Below are positions 1 through 11,498 of a stretch of 64,000 bases of DNA, one piece after another. Made by a program: the position numbers and the translations under genes. A model generated the notes under the pieces. It saw nothing but the letters and a program-made list of their open reading frames with translations, ran no database searches and was not told the DNA's origin. The DNA comes from Serpula lacrymans var. lacrymans S7.9. Taxonomy: Eukaryota > Basidiomycota > Agaricomycetes > Boletales > Serpulaceae. Where the stretch lies: the NCBI RefSeq assembly GCF_000218685.1, contig NW_006763293.1, forward strand, positions 800,720 through 864,719, given 5' to 3'. The first letter of the stretch is position 1. The number at the start of each line of letters is the position of its first letter.

Positions 1-1230
1 ATTGGGTAGGATTATGACAGTAGTGTCTACTGTAGTCTACATCACACTAAGTACCAACAAGCAAGCCTTCAAATCTGCAAAAAAATACTAAGTCTATAAA
101 ATGGTTCAAAATTAAAATCTTTGCTTGCTTGAGAATATTGTTGTTTGACCAGCCAGTGAGGACCCTTGCACCCGTTTAGGGGATAAGGTAACATGGGCAT
201 ACAATATTACTCAGTGGAATGACACTGGCATTACAATAATGGGGCCGAGTTGACCAAAAAATAACACACATCTTGTGTTACGGATTCCTACGGCCTCTTG
301 TTTTCCTTCAACATTTTCCTTTTCATTTATCAGACTACATTTCCTTATCCAGTAATTATCACCTATCACTATTGTATTTTCACACATTATATCTTCCCAC
401 CTTGTCTCTTATCTTTCAACTCTTGTACTATTATCTTATCTTTCCATTCCCTTCTTGGACACACAGCCATAGCCTATACCAGCTAATCACAGTTCTTACA
501 AGGATACTCCTTGTAGTTATATTATGGTCATATGCCCCTAATTTATTTTACTACTTTTCTAGGATATTCCTATTAGACAATACCTCATTGTCCTTGACCC
601 TGGAGGTCTTTATGCTATTGGCTCTTATATACAAACACAGCTTGAAGAGGAACCTAGATTCACTACCTATTTAGTATATAAACCCCATGTATAACAGTAT
701 GATAGGACAAGTTGAATTTACTCTATATTTCCTTGCTACTATCATGAAGGGAGTGTCAGCCCTGTCCTCTGAGCAACTACATCTTTGATCCTGACAACAA
801 TCCTCAGTTTTAGGGAAGGATCTTTTATCTATAATCCCTGGGAACAATAGGAGATAGGAACTAATAGTGGCAATAGCTACAAGAGTTGAATTATGATCAT
901 GTTGAAGCCTCAATTGTAATATCTTGAGGTTTTGATCTGGCTGGAAAAATACAGACTTGCACAACTCACAGACCCAATTATTTAGGTTGCAAAATATCAG
1001 CAAATAGTTCAAATAATTAAGCCCAAAGACTCACCTGCAAGATCTGGAACAAAGATATGACCATACACTTGAGGCTCACCTCTTAACCTCACCAAAACTG
1101 TGTCTCATTGAGCAGGTGGGCAAGCCTTGCAGCCATTGGGAGATGGAGGCAGGGATGGGGTGGCACGGACTTGAGGATGCTGGACTTGCTCAGGGGTGAA
1201 TGGGTTAGTTTTTAAATTGGAGTTGATATT
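1..1230. other. AT-rich stretch with decayed retroelement sequence, no gene
   Basis: No credible host gene. The minus strand of roughly 670-1010 has patches resembling the RNase H/integrase linker of a Gypsy pol, but with frame breaks. A plus-strand open frame at 273-674 is hydrophobic and low-complexity with no family signal. It looks like AT-rich LTR-type sequence, including a TATA-like tract near 672. It probably belongs to the same decayed chromovirus whose 3' end lies at 1231-1940, but the sequence does not prove this. Confidence 0.4.
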
Positions 1231-1624
1231 TGTAACAAACAAAGTTTTTATATTCTGGCACACAACAACAAGAAGCAGAGAAGGTGAATGTAGGAGTGGA
1301 CAAGCCCCTTAGGATAGGACCAACTTAGTTCTTGGTAGACAACAGGAGGACTCAATGAGGAGTCTCCTTGATCTATTGGGGTACTTATACTACAGACTAT
1401 TTTATATACTATACAGTTGATAAATGTAAATGACTAATGATGTCACACCACATGTTATAGTTGTAACTAGAAATATAAAAAAACTGTGTAGCACAAGGAA
1501 GTGAAAGTATAAGTGGAGTTTGAAATAAAGAGGAAAGTGCTGCTTGGCATAGATGTCTAAAAGAGAATAAAAGTTCAAATAGAAGATTGAAAATGATGTG
1601 CCTGAGAATTGTGTTACTCTAACA
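1231..1624 (-). repeat. LTR of family A, 3' LTR of a chromovirus relic
   Basis: The block begins TGTAACAAAC on the plus strand and ends CTAACA, so on the minus strand it runs TGTTAG...TTACA like an LTR. It shares an internal segment (a gag/gac-ctcc-ttgatctattgggg core) with the solo LTRs at 7971, 11499, 20752 and 21355, which defines family A. Immediately 3' on the plus strand (1625-1636) is a C-run that reads as a polypurine tract on the minus strand, followed by chromodomain coding sequence. This places it as the 3' LTR of a minus-strand element. No 5-bp target duplication could be recognised. Confidence 0.65.
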
Positions 1625-1636
1625 CTACCCCCCTTC

Positions 1637-1940
1637 TATGGTTTGACTTCCAGGTGAGATAAAATTCTGTGGGTAGTAGTCAGATTCTTGGGCATTGGTT
1701 GAAAAAGATAATTAAAAAGTTTTGAATCTATGGCTCTAAGCTTTCTAAGAGCTGAGGATTCTTAGAATAAAATTTGTGAACGGCATTGCAGGAATTGTCC
1801 AGATAGGCTTCTAGTTCCCACATTCTGTCCTTGTCTTCATAGCCCTTCCAAAAGACCAGGAACTCTACTTTTCCACACTTTAAGTGTGCAACCACCACCT
1901 TCTTGTGAACTGGCAGTCTAAGAAATAATAAGATATCTAC
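1637..1940 (-). pseudogene. Chromodomain (pol C-terminus) of a chromovirus relic
   Basis: On the minus strand the translation contains a chromodomain core: KVEFLVFWKGYEDKDRMWE followed by the acidic/aromatic helix of the fold. This matches the C-terminal chromodomain that chromovirus (Ty3/Gypsy) integrases use to tether to modified histones. A polypurine tract and the family A LTR follow directly, so the order pol-PPT-LTR is preserved. The upstream integrase is missing, cut off by Copia sequence beginning near 1941-2128. The element is therefore a truncated relic. Confidence 0.7.
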
Positions 1941-2128
1941 AGAAGCATTAGTATTGTAGATGATGTGGGATTATAATATCTGTACTCACAGTTCTTACTG
2001 TCTCAAATAGCTGAGGTAGTCAGAGCTGTGATGCAACGGACATGGCAAAGCTGTGGCTGTGTTATTAGTAAGCGTAGAGTCGGAAATATTATTCTAAGTC
2101 TATGTAGATGATTGCTATATCTCCAACA
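1941..2128 (-). repeat. Probable start of Copia 3' LTR
   Basis: Directly after the Copia pol stop codon the minus strand reads a short purine run (AAGGGGAG) and then TGTTGGAGATATAG from 2128 downwards. This is the usual polypurine tract and TG start of a Ty1/Copia 3' LTR. The other LTR end was not fixed; a TCTACA end near 1955 is one possibility. No partner LTR was found in the window. Confidence 0.45.
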
Positions 2129-4327
2129 CTCCCCTTCAATCATAGCATAGTCCAATCATGTCGACACATTTCTCATGCTTGATTCTAGGTAGAGCTTTAG
2201 TGAATAAATCAGCTATCATCTCATCTGTAGGACAAAATAATAAAGTGATTTGATCATTCTCTACAGCTTCTTGGATGAAGTGATAACAAATATCAATGTG
2301 CTTTGTTCAAGGGTGGAATTTGTTGTTCTTTGATAGTGCTATTGCACTCAGGTTGTCACAGTAGAGTACTGTAATTTTGTCTATGGGTGATCAAATTTCA
2401 CTGATGAGGCTTTGTAGCCAGAATATGTCTTTGATAGTGTGGGTGGCTGCTATGTATTCAGCTTTGGTGCTCAAAAGGGCAATTATAGATTGTTTCTTTG
2501 CACCCCAAAAAATAGGGAGGTCTGCAAAGAATAACACATGTCCAGAAATGAGAGTCAGCTCATGAGTTCCTTTGAGGTACCAAATGACTCATTTCACTGA
2601 TTCCCAGTGAAATTTACCTGGATTCTGATTGAACTGAGCTAGAATATTTATAGCAAAGGCTATATCTGTGCGCGACCCGAGTGCTATCCATGTAAGACAA
2701 CCTACAGCCTCTTGATATGGGATGTTGCACATCTCATCATATTGTTTAGGTGTGGCTGGTGATTGGTTGTTTCCGAGCATTAGCCTAGGTTCTAATGGAG
2801 TGGCTACTGGTTTTTCCTCATTGAGTCCAAAATGTTTGACCATAGCATTAATATATGTTGTTTGCAATATGGAGATGATGCAGAATTCTCATTTATAGTC
2901 TATCTTGAATCCTAGTAACCATTTGATCTCTCCCAAATCTCATACTTTGTAATGGTGCAAGAGCTCGTCTTTGAACTCTTTGGTGGTCTGGATAGATTCA
3001 GATGTTATTGTAAGGACCATTTATATTTTCTTATTTTTTTATATCTTTTTGTTCCATATCTTGACTCTCAGACACTTTCCCTATTACACCTCTGGCTTTA
3101 GGGCTAGAGGTATCCTTTGCCATTTTGCTTCTTATAGCCCTAACAGGCTTTTTTAACCATCACTACCACTTGATATTGCAGATCAGAGACTGGGTAGTAC
3201 TCCCAGCCAGCCAGCACAATGGGTGGGGACTAGTAGCTGAGATCTCGCCAACTAGCTCCAAGTCCCATCAGTGCCTGGAAATATTAATAGACACTTTAGT
3301 CAGGATCGTACCTCATCATGAGGATAGGGTTCCTGAACATGTGTGACACTACCTATTATTAGTACATCTTCTCACCTGCTGGTTAATCCTTGAAGTCATA
3401 CAATAAGTTGTTCTTTTTCTTATTGGATAGTTTCATCCTCAGACCACTTTTCCTTTTATTCTATTTCCGGTCTGAGAGATAGACAATTAGCTATAAAAAC
3501 CCTACATACTCATGTATTATTTTTTAGCTTTCTATTACTTGAATTACCCGCTTTACTCCTCATCAGAAACCCTTGAGTTTATTCTCAGTCCTCTACTTGC
3601 CATAATCTCTAGCATCTGTCAACCTCAAAACTCATTGTACCTTTTACTCCCTGCAAGTGCAGTAGGAGATGGGTATTGTTTTTGTTATAGTTTAACATTG
3701 CCTCACAGTTATAACTATGTCATCAGTTGACACTGAAAGTATGGTAGATTGATTTTTGTGGTGTTGATAGAAGATTGCATGGTCAACAGCTGACTTTGTG
3801 AATCCTATTTCTTGGAGAGTTCTCGATGATGTCTGGTACCACTCATGTCCTGCTTGTTTGAGTCCGTAAAGGCTCTTCTTGAGCTTACAGACCTAGTTTT
3901 TGTCTTTGTGCTTGAGGTAGCCAGGTGGTGGTGACATGTAAACATCCCCTTGCAATGTGGCATTGAGATATGCGTTTTTGATGTCGACCTGATGGATATG
4001 CAATCCTTGGTTTCTGGAATTTGCAAGTATGGCTCAAATGGATGGCAGTTTCACAACTGCCGCAAATGTTTTGTTGTAGTTGAGTCCTTTGCATTGGCCA
4101 TAACTGTTTGCTACAAGCCTTGCCTTGTACCTTGTTATGTTGCCATTCTCGTCTCATTTTGCCTTGAGGACAAAATGTGATTGGATCATGTTGGTGTTTA
4201 ATGGTGGGTCAATGATTTCCCGTAGCTTCTTGATTGTGTTGATCTCATCATCCATCACCTGGCTCTATTTGGCTATGTCTGGTCCTGCAAGCGCCTTTGC
4301 AACTGTGAGGGAGTTGTTGTCATGTGA
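2129..4327 (-). mobile_element. Ty1/Copia reverse transcriptase-RNase H relic
   Basis: Minus-strand fragments read in the Copia order. The reverse transcriptase part has motifs such as KSLYGLKQAGHEWY (about 3860) and NAYLNATLQGDVYMSPPPG (about 3950). The region PLEPRLMLGNN to DIAFAINILAQFN follows (2589-2867), and then an RNase H-like end with YCDNLSAIALSKN, HIDI-H and DLFTKALP (2130-2400). The frame is broken by stops and shifts. A solo LTR at 3009-3707 splits the RT domain. Nothing 5' of the RT survives; at 4328 the sequence passes into the long inverted repeat. Confidence 0.8.
3009..3707 (+). repeat. Solo LTR of family B in Copia RT
   Basis: A 699-bp block begins TGTAAGGACC and ends CCTCACA, flanked by the 5-bp direct repeat GTTAT (3004-3008 and 3708-3712). 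It is nearly the same as the block at 18537-19233. It carries a TATA-like CTATAAAAACC tract. There is no internal retroelement sequence, so it is a solo LTR left by LTR-LTR recombination. It inserted into the Copia relic and so is younger than that element. Confidence 0.85.
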
Positions 4328-4830
4328 TGCGCTGTCATGCACCAAAAGTGATTGGTAGCATGGACAGGTGTTAATAATAAAGTGAATATTCAAAAGACTC
4401 GCCTTTGCGCCACACAGGCAGTGCCATGTGGAATAGTAATTAATATTGCCTTTTTTGAACATGTGGCTGATCAGCACCCAGCTATATTAGGCAATCCAGT
4501 CGTGCTCACCTTTACTTTCTATTCAGTACTTTTGGCATTTTGGCATTTTGGAAATTTTTAACTGGCTACACATTATGCCCTCACTCTCATCATTTCCCCC
4601 TACCCTTTTTCCTTTACTAAGCCCCACCATGGGCCCTTTACTCTCCTTTTTATTCTCACCTGACAGTCATTTCTGGGTACCTGTGCTAATCCACTGCTTC
4701 CTCACCTCCACCCTCCTCCTACTCGTCTTCTTTGCTCCCCCACCATACCTGATGTCACCACTCTCCATCCGCTTCCGTTGCCAATCCGTTGACCACCACG
4801 TGCCACTGCTGATATCAGCAAAGCCCCCCC

Positions 4831-6132
4831 AGTCCAAATTAGGCAACAGGTCCATCTTCATGATGTTGATCTTCCATCGTATACTATCAAATCATCTGTC
4901 ACTCATCTCGCCTGGTTGGAGTGTAGGTGGGTAGTTTTTGAGCTGGAGAAGGTTTATCCCCTTGCGTTGCCTATGTACATTGCTGTCCCATTCACTTGGG
5001 TACATTTATCCTTCGTCTATTGTCACAGCTACAGCTACAGCTACCACACGCTGCCTGGGACACAATTGTTCCAGATTGGAACTACTCCCCTCCCTCCCTT
5101 ATTTGACCAGGTGGTCCAATACAACCAGTCCATGGGTAAAGCCATGGAACTGTTGGATTTGAACTAGGTGGTGGACCGGTGGCTCCAGTTTCTTTTTTTT
5201 CAGCAGAACATTCATTTACAGTGCAATTAATTTTGATATTGAATCATTTTTATGGACACATATTTTTTTAGAATGCCTGACTGACAATAAAGGAACTGTG
5301 TTGATACTGATATTTTTTGCCTTGCCCTTCTTTTACTGCATCTTCCTATGATATCATGATTTTCTTGCTCTCTTTCTGTTATTGGACTTTATTTTATGGC
5401 TGTACAAACCTGTGACATTACTTACACAGCATTCATTGTTCTATCCCTTTCTTTTCCTTATGTTGATGATCTTATCCTGTACTACCTATGCAGGATTTGT
5501 CAGCATATATTCCTTCCTTCATGTTCTTTCTCATTCTTTTTGCACAGCTATACTGTGCATAGCCTACCTTTCTTTTACTATATAAACCCCTGTATTTTAC
5601 CTTGTAAAAACAACAAGAACTCCAATCCAGACTTTTTCTCTAATCTCAAGCTCGCTACTTTGCTACTTGTGATCCAGTGGAGTCACAACACTTCCCACTG
5701 CTACCACTGTTAACTGCTGTCATTGTCACTCGTCACTTTTGAAAGTCATTGTCATCCCTTTCAATTAGGGTTCTTTTAAGCACTGCAGTTTGCGTGTCAG
5801 GAGCCTGCTATCACTGGGAACCTCGTCACCTCATCATCTTATCGTTCTCAAACCTACCTTGTGCTACAATTAGCATGGTAGTGCTTGTCTATACTTGTCA
5901 TAAAGCCCCTATCTTCTATAGTTCAACTATCCCTCAAAACCCACAACCATACATCTCTGGGTCTGACTTTGAAGGATCATCATACATACCACCCCATGAA
6001 CAACCAAAGCACCCACTGTTCTAGGAGGAAAAGCCCATAAACAAGTTCCGTGGAATCTGGGAGGATTGTGTGTTAGTTTGCTTTTGTGTGTGGTTTTTCT
6101 AACAACAGTTCTCATCATCAATACCGGCCACC
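4831..6132. other. Centre of the inverted repeat, LTR-like promoter segment, no gene
   Basis: No recognisable gene. About 5380-5745 is pyrimidine-rich with a strong CTATATAAACCCC tract near 5578 followed by an A-rich leader, as in LTR U3-R junctions; LTR ends and a target duplication were not identified. The short open frames at 4916-5167 and 5749-6024 have no recognised domains. Confidence 0.35.
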
Positions 6133-6682
6133 GGGGCTTTCCTGATATTAAAAATAGCACGTGGTAGTTGACGGATCTGCAATGGAAGCGGATGGAAAGT
6201 GGTGACATCAGGTATGGTGGAGGAGCAAGGAAGACAAGTAGGAGGAGGGTGGAGGTGAGGAAGCAGTGGATTAGCACAGGTACCCAGAAATGACTGTCAG
6301 GTGAGAATAAAAAGGAGAGTAAAGGGCCCATGGTGGGGCTTAGTAAAGGAAAAAGGGTAGGGGGAAATGATGAAAGTGAGGGCGCAATGTGTAGCCAGTT
6401 AAAAATTTCCAAAATGCCTAAATGCCAAAAGTACTGAATAGAAAGTAAAGGTGAGCACGACTGGATTGCCTAATATAGCTGGGTGCTGATCAGCCACATG
6501 TTCAAAAAAGCAATATTAATTACTATTCCACATGGCACTGCCTTGTAAGAATATACTCTGACATACCAATACTCTATTAGGATAATACCTCTGATTTGTA
6601 AGCCAGCCCAGTATGCAGCAGCTATTCTGTGTAAGACATCTGTGGGTTGCATGTCATGTTAAGATCCTACATTGTATAACCT

Positions 6683-6722
6683 TGGCCTATAGCTCAATTG
6701 GTAGAGCAGCTGGCATGTATCC
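6683..6722 (+). tRNA. tRNA-like 5' half cut off by the gap
   Basis: The sequence can be folded as a 7-nt acceptor strand, T8-A9, a perfect D arm (GCTC...GAGC) containing a canonical A box (TAGCTCAATTGG, 6690-6701), then an anticodon 5' strand GCTGG and loop CATGTAT before the Ns start at 6723. The anticodon position would be TGT (Thr). The base before it is A rather than the near-universal U33, so this may be a tRNA pseudogene or SINE head. The 3' half is hidden in the gap. Confidence 0.4.
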
Positions 6723-6822
6723 NNNNNNNNNNNNNNNNNNNNNNNNNNNNNNNNNNNNNNNNNNNNNNNNNNNNNNNNNNNNNNNNNNNNNNNNNNNNNN
6801 NNNNNNNNNNNNNNNNNNNNNN
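6723..6822. other. Assembly gap, 100 N
   Basis: Exactly 100 Ns, a conventional scaffold-gap size, so the true length is unknown. It lies inside the right arm of the large inverted repeat. Confidence 0.99.
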
Positions 6823-6869
6823 ATATTCACTTTATTATTGACACCTGTCCATGCTACCAATCACTTTTG

Positions 6870-7052
6870 GTGCATGACAGCACTGTGTTGCTTTCCTTTA
6901 TTTTAGATACAAATCTCTCACGCAGTGGAGCTGGTCACACGGGCTGTGCCCTATCACATCATCAGCCACTGCCTTCATCAACTGTATAGTACACATGTAC
7001 AAATAGTCTGTAGTAGTATATATACACCCTAATAGATCAAGGAGACTCCTCA
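6870..7052 (+). repeat. LTR family A fragment truncated by the TIR element
   Basis: Matches 11640-11786 of the plus-oriented family A LTR, including the stretch ending GGAGACTCCTCA. The expected continuation (GCGAGTCC...) is absent on both sides of the TIR element that starts at 7053. The LTR was therefore cut by that insertion plus a deletion. Confidence 0.65.
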
Positions 7053-7858
7053 CATCAGGAAAAATGGGGGTAGCTATATAGAGCTCTATAGTACTATAAG
7101 TGTAAGTACTCATAAAGCTGTTATAGTGGTCAAACCTGTTATAGAACCTCTGCCATCTATAGAGCCTCATATAGCTCTATAAATGCTCTTATAGATGTTG
7201 GAAATTGTTGTGTGGCTGATAAAAATAAATTAACACAGACAGGATTTGAACTCTCAACCGGCTAGTCAGCTTTTGGGTGACTAAGCAACCTATAGCCACA
7301 CATTACATTTATCCACTACACCATAAGAGCTTATAAAATGTATCATACAGGTGTTATATATTGATTTTTCATGGATTTAGATTTTTTTTTCACTCATTGT
7401 CACTACTTATATTTGGATAAATCATTAATCTTATTTTGTGAGTATCAGGAATACAAACTACTATTTCACTAATACAGGCTACATAATTAATTAATACTGG
7501 ATGATTTATTAGCCCTTTTAAGCACCTTGAACTATATTATAACTATGATCTTTACAGCTATAGGAGCTATATAGGCTGCTATAGGCTATAAGAGCACTTA
7601 TAGTACCTTGCCTATAATAATATACTTAACTCCAAACACTTCTGGCCTCTTTCTATTATTGAACAAGTTTATTAGATTAATCCAGAGTTTGAGGGAATTA
7701 TAGATACTTCTCCCCTTGGTTAAAATTTTGCCTACTACTGTGCTATAAGAGCTATAAGAGCTATGATTGCACTGATAGTACTATAGTTTCTATGAATGCA
7801 TTTATATATATAGGTGGTGGCTATATAGCGCTATATAGCAAAAGGGTTTTTCCTGATG
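7053..7858 (-). mobile_element. ~800-bp TIR element (MITE-like), copy 1
   Basis: About 806 bp bounded by inverted termini CATCAGGAAAAA...TTTTTCCTGATG, with subterminal CTATATAG-type palindromes. Near-identical in reverse orientation to 16484-17283. It has no coding capacity, so it would be non-autonomous and depend on a transposase elsewhere. It carries a tRNA-like core (7232-7325, minus). No target duplication is visible, in agreement with a deletion at one flank. It could be assigned to a DNA-transposon superfamily only by finding the autonomous partner. Confidence 0.75.
7232..7325 (-). other. tRNA-like core inside TIR element copy 1
   Basis: On the minus strand a good A box (TGGTGTAGTGG, complement of 7313-7323) is followed 61 bp later by a B box (GTTCAAATCC, complement of 7242-7251). 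This is internal pol III promoter architecture of a tRNA or SINE. The T-arm pairing is poor, so it is not a functional tRNA. The same core occurs in copy 2. Confidence 0.5.
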
Positions 7859-7970
7859 GCTGTGTCAGATATGCAACAACACTATCAGGCCACTTGATCT
7901 GCTGCCTTGTCACATTGCATGGTTATCCGCGCATTGCCAGCCTGTGCCCCATCTGATTGTTCACACTTGT

Positions 7971-8326
7971 TGTAACAACTAAGAGTTTGTATACTCTGGT
8001 GTACAACTCAGACAAAGCTATAAAGAAGTGAGGGGAGTGGTTACCCTTTAAATAGGACTGAATTTGTTGTGGGTAAACAACAGGAGGACTCGCTGAGGAG
8101 TCTCCTTGATCTATTGGGGTATATATACTACTACAGTTATATACTACTACAGTTTGTTTGTAGGTATGTACTATACAGTTGATGGAGGCAGTGGCTGATG
8201 ATGTCATGGGGCACAGCCCGTGTGACCAGCTCCACTGCGTGGCCAGACTTGTACCTAAAAATAAAAAAGGCAGCGCAGCGCGAGAAGTGGAGTTTGAACA
8301 ATAATAGAAAGTGTATTATTGTAATA
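7971..8326 (-). repeat. Solo LTR of family A
   Basis: A 356-bp block reads TGTAACAACT...TGTAATA on plus, flanked by the 5-bp duplication CTTGT (7966-7970 and 8327-8331). The sense strand is minus, judged from the chromovirus relic at 1231-1940. It contains the family A core and a TATA-like TATATATAC tract. Confidence 0.8.
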
Positions 8327-8331
8327 CTTGT

Positions 8332-10149
8332 GGCCTTGGTATATGCATCATGAGTGACGGCAGTGCCTGCACATGGCATGGTGGTGAATAAGTGTGGGAG
8401 CTGGAGGTGGTGGGTGATGGTGCAGACAAGCAGAAAACATTGGTGCAAGGTTGAGGCCAGCTTAAGATGGCAGTGGATGCAAGATTTTGGCAGATGTGAG
8501 ACCAAGGCGGGTGCAAGGCGAGGTGCAAGAGATCACGGCAGGTGCAAGATTGTGGCGCAATGTAGAGTTATTATTGTGGCTGGGTCCGCATTACCATCAC
8601 TTTTCTACTCCCAATACCATTCCTATCCAACCCACTCCTTCATCATATGTCATTCAGCCCACACATTCTATGCTCAATTTACCATATAGCCTGCTCCACC
8701 CACACTGCCAATAGATACAGTCCACACAATCCTCATTTTGATGTCATTCAAATTGCATAATCTGCACTTTGGACCCGTTGGGTTTTCATCAAGTATGGCA
8801 GACAATCTTATGCAGGGACAATGTTTTATGTTATTTTTGCTATTTCCTTTTTGGTACTACTATAAAACTATACTTCCAAAAGGAAGAAATATATATCTTT
8901 TGATCCCCCATATACTCAGAATTTGTCTGAATAAGCCACCATAGTCGCTTCGGAGTCGTTGTAGACGTCCCACAGCCATATAACCAAATTTCCAACAAAG
9001 CACTGAGCTTGTTGTGATGTTCTGCTCCTATAGACCCAAAACACGGAATCTCAGGAGTCATTCCAGGGTTTTATTCTCCACTCTATATTCATCCTCAACT
9101 CATATTATCACTCCCACACTCGTATTATCGCCTTTCCAGCAAGACCACAACTTGCTGTGATATATCTGCTTCGTTTAGACTCAAAAGTGCGGACTCTGCA
9201 GACTCATCTGCGGATTCACTCGATTGTAGTCTTCAGTACTTTCTTCTGAATCCCTTATTTGATCCCTGTGGGTTGAACAATGCATAGGTGTTTGGACATC
9301 AGGACTATACTCAGTTCTCTCCCAGGCACCTCTAGCATTTTACAGCGAGAGAATGAGGAGAGGGCGGGGAATAAGAGACCATGGCAGGTGTGAATGTGAG
9401 ACCAATGCAGGTGCAAGGTGAGGTGCAAAATTGTGGTGTGAGAGAATGAGGAGAGGGTGGGGCACAAGAGATCATGGCAGGTGCAAAATAATGTGCAGGA
9501 GATTGTGGCGAGTGCAAGGACGAGGCATGAGAGATTGAAGGCAAGCACAAGTTGGCCTGTGTTGAAGGTAGATCACAAGGCCATTGCACACTGTGCAAAT
9601 TGAGTTAGTGCTGACTGCTCTGAGCCTAGTGTGTCCACAGCCATTCACAAAGGTCTGTCTATTAAGTTCTATGAACTAGAGTGAAAATAAGCTCAGTCTT
9701 TGGGCAGAAGACTTAATATATTAGGATGATATATACCTAGAGTAAAAATAAGCTAAGATATAGTTGTTAGCTATGTGTAAAAGTGAGTTTGAATATATGT
9801 TGACTTACCTCAGTCTTTAGGCAGAAGACTGAGGTGTCAATGCTATGTAGACAAGTTTTTGGGTAAGTGTGGGAAAGTTCAGTGATTATGTAAGGTGATG
9901 GAAACTCGGAATATTTAAAGTAAGTAAGGGGATCAATGGATAAAGGAAGTTGATATGAAGGGTAATATAATACACAACACTGTCCTCACACTGTGCATAC
10001 TGATTCAGTGCCCAATGCTCAGAGCCTAGCGCCTTTGCAGCCAATAGGAGGGGAAAGTTGGCGTGTGAGTCTGGGGAGGTGCAAGGGATCAAGAGTTGAA
10101 GTCCGTGGAGTGTTTCCTGGAGGGTGAGGCTGCAGGCATAGGAGAGAGG
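8332..10149. other. Gene-poor stretch with degenerate repeats and a perfect hairpin
   Basis: No credible gene. There are degenerate G-rich repeats of a GGTGCAAG-type unit (about 8440-8570 and 9350-9540). Two diverged copies of an ATAAGCTCAGTCTTTGGGCAG-like unit (about 9690 and 9807) follow; the second forms a perfect 11-bp stem with a 7-nt loop (ACCTCAGTCTT 9807-9817 and AAGACTGAGGT 9825-9835). A diverged ~50-bp direct repeat is near 9590 and 10000. Minus-strand open frames here are the complement of simple repeats. Confidence 0.4.
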
Positions 10150-11498
10150 TACTAGTAAACATGCCACATCGGTAAAATATATGTGCAATGGAATCTTGTG
10201 AGAATACATACCTGCAAATCTGGTTGCGGTTGCACATGATTGACGGTTGGAACTGGCTGCATTTGCCTTGCATTGTGCAGCTGTGGTGTGTGAGGAAACA
10301 TCACAGGTATTACTGCCAAGTGATTTGCTGTGTGTGCAAGGGAACAATATATGGGTGAAGGTGTGGCAGGTACTGAACATGTAAATGGTGACGAGAAGTA
10401 AGATGGATGCAGCTGAAATGTTGTGAGACCTGATGGAGGGCTGGGTTGGTGATATACCAAGGGGTATTGGTGTGCAATGGGGTTGAGGCTTTTATTATCA
10501 GAATCTGCTGGTGACCCGCTCTCTCTGCTAGTGTGGAAGTGGTGCAGTAAAGTATTTTCATGGCCAGCCAAAAACAAAACAAAAACTGAATGAGGAGGAT
10601 TGTTTTGCACAGTAGAATGCTCTAGCACTAAAGGCCTGTTAGCGCGCAATGGACAAGGTTTTTTTGGTTGGCTCATTCTGATGGCTTTTTGCCTAGCCCG
10701 TTTTTCTTTGGCTGCCACTCGCTTTGCTGCATTTTGGTCAGCAGTTTCCTGCTTTCTTTCATCAGTTCTCCAAACCTTCTCATTGTTTTTGTCAGTGTCA
10801 AACCTCTTATCCAGCTCTGCCAGCCTCTTTATCACATCCTCACCGTGCCTTTCTGCATAACTAGAACTCCACCCTGCACTGGCCAGTGCTTCAGTGCTAT
10901 CCAGCCTCTAACTTGTTGCAATTTTCATGAGGATAGCATCAGATAAGAGTCCCAAGCGCCATAAGGAACACAATCAGCATAATCTGCAATCCATGTTGAG
11001 TATCTCCACTCCTCAAGGAGCTGCTTAGCACCTTTGAGATGGTCACCATGGCAAGTAGCGGGGCAAGGTGTAGGAGGAACTATGGGATCAATTTTACCAG
11101 GACGCATAGGACACTTTCCGTTTTGATGTGGGGATTTGCTAGGTGAAGACTCAGTACTGCTGGTGCAAGAGAGTAGTCTTGATGAATTGTTCACAGGTGT
11201 TTGTGGACGTATATTGAATGTCTCCAGGAGCTTTGTTTTAAAATTGTCACAGCAAATGCCAGTGGGTGCTGCTGGAGTAACAATATTCAGGACAAGCATA
11301 AACACACGTAAAAGGCCAAACATACACTTTCTTCTCACACCACTGTCAAAATACTCATCTGCTACTTCACGCCAACAATCCTTTGTCTCAATCCAAGTGC
11401 GTAATCCTTCCTCTACTTTTTTCACATATACAGTATGATCAATTTCTCCAGGTTCCTTTGTTTTCTTCAAATGTTTTTCCTAAAAAACAGAAGGTTGT

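Larger units (their letters stand above)
4330..6885. repeat. Large inverted repeat around a ~1.3-kb centre and the assembly gap
   Basis: Left arm about 4330-4830 matches the reverse complement of right arm about 6133-6885 at high identity. The right arm is interrupted by 6546-6830, which contains a tRNA-like start and the N gap. The arms share a pyrimidine-rich open frame (starting MEIFNWLHI in both), which explains two similar but probably meaningless ORFs at 4548-4934 (+) and 5927-6412 (-). The origin is unknown. It may be a foldback transposon, a duplicated fragment, or partly an assembly artefact next to the gap. Confidence 0.6.

Noticed and set aside
273..674. 133-codon hydrophobic plus-strand ORF
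   Set aside because: AT/pyrimidine-rich sequence with Tyr/Leu/Ser bias and no domain; looks like LTR-type DNA read in frame.
4548..6412. Two similar open frames beginning MEIFNWLHI (4548-4934 plus, 5927-6412 minus)
   Set aside because: They are the same stretch seen in both arms of the inverted repeat; pyrimidine-rich, Pro/Ser/Leu-biased and without a family, so coding status is unlikely.
9255..9598. Minus-strand ORFs rich in Ser/His/Leu/Pro at 9.3-9.6 kb
   Set aside because: They read through degenerate GGTGCAAG-type repeats and have no domain.
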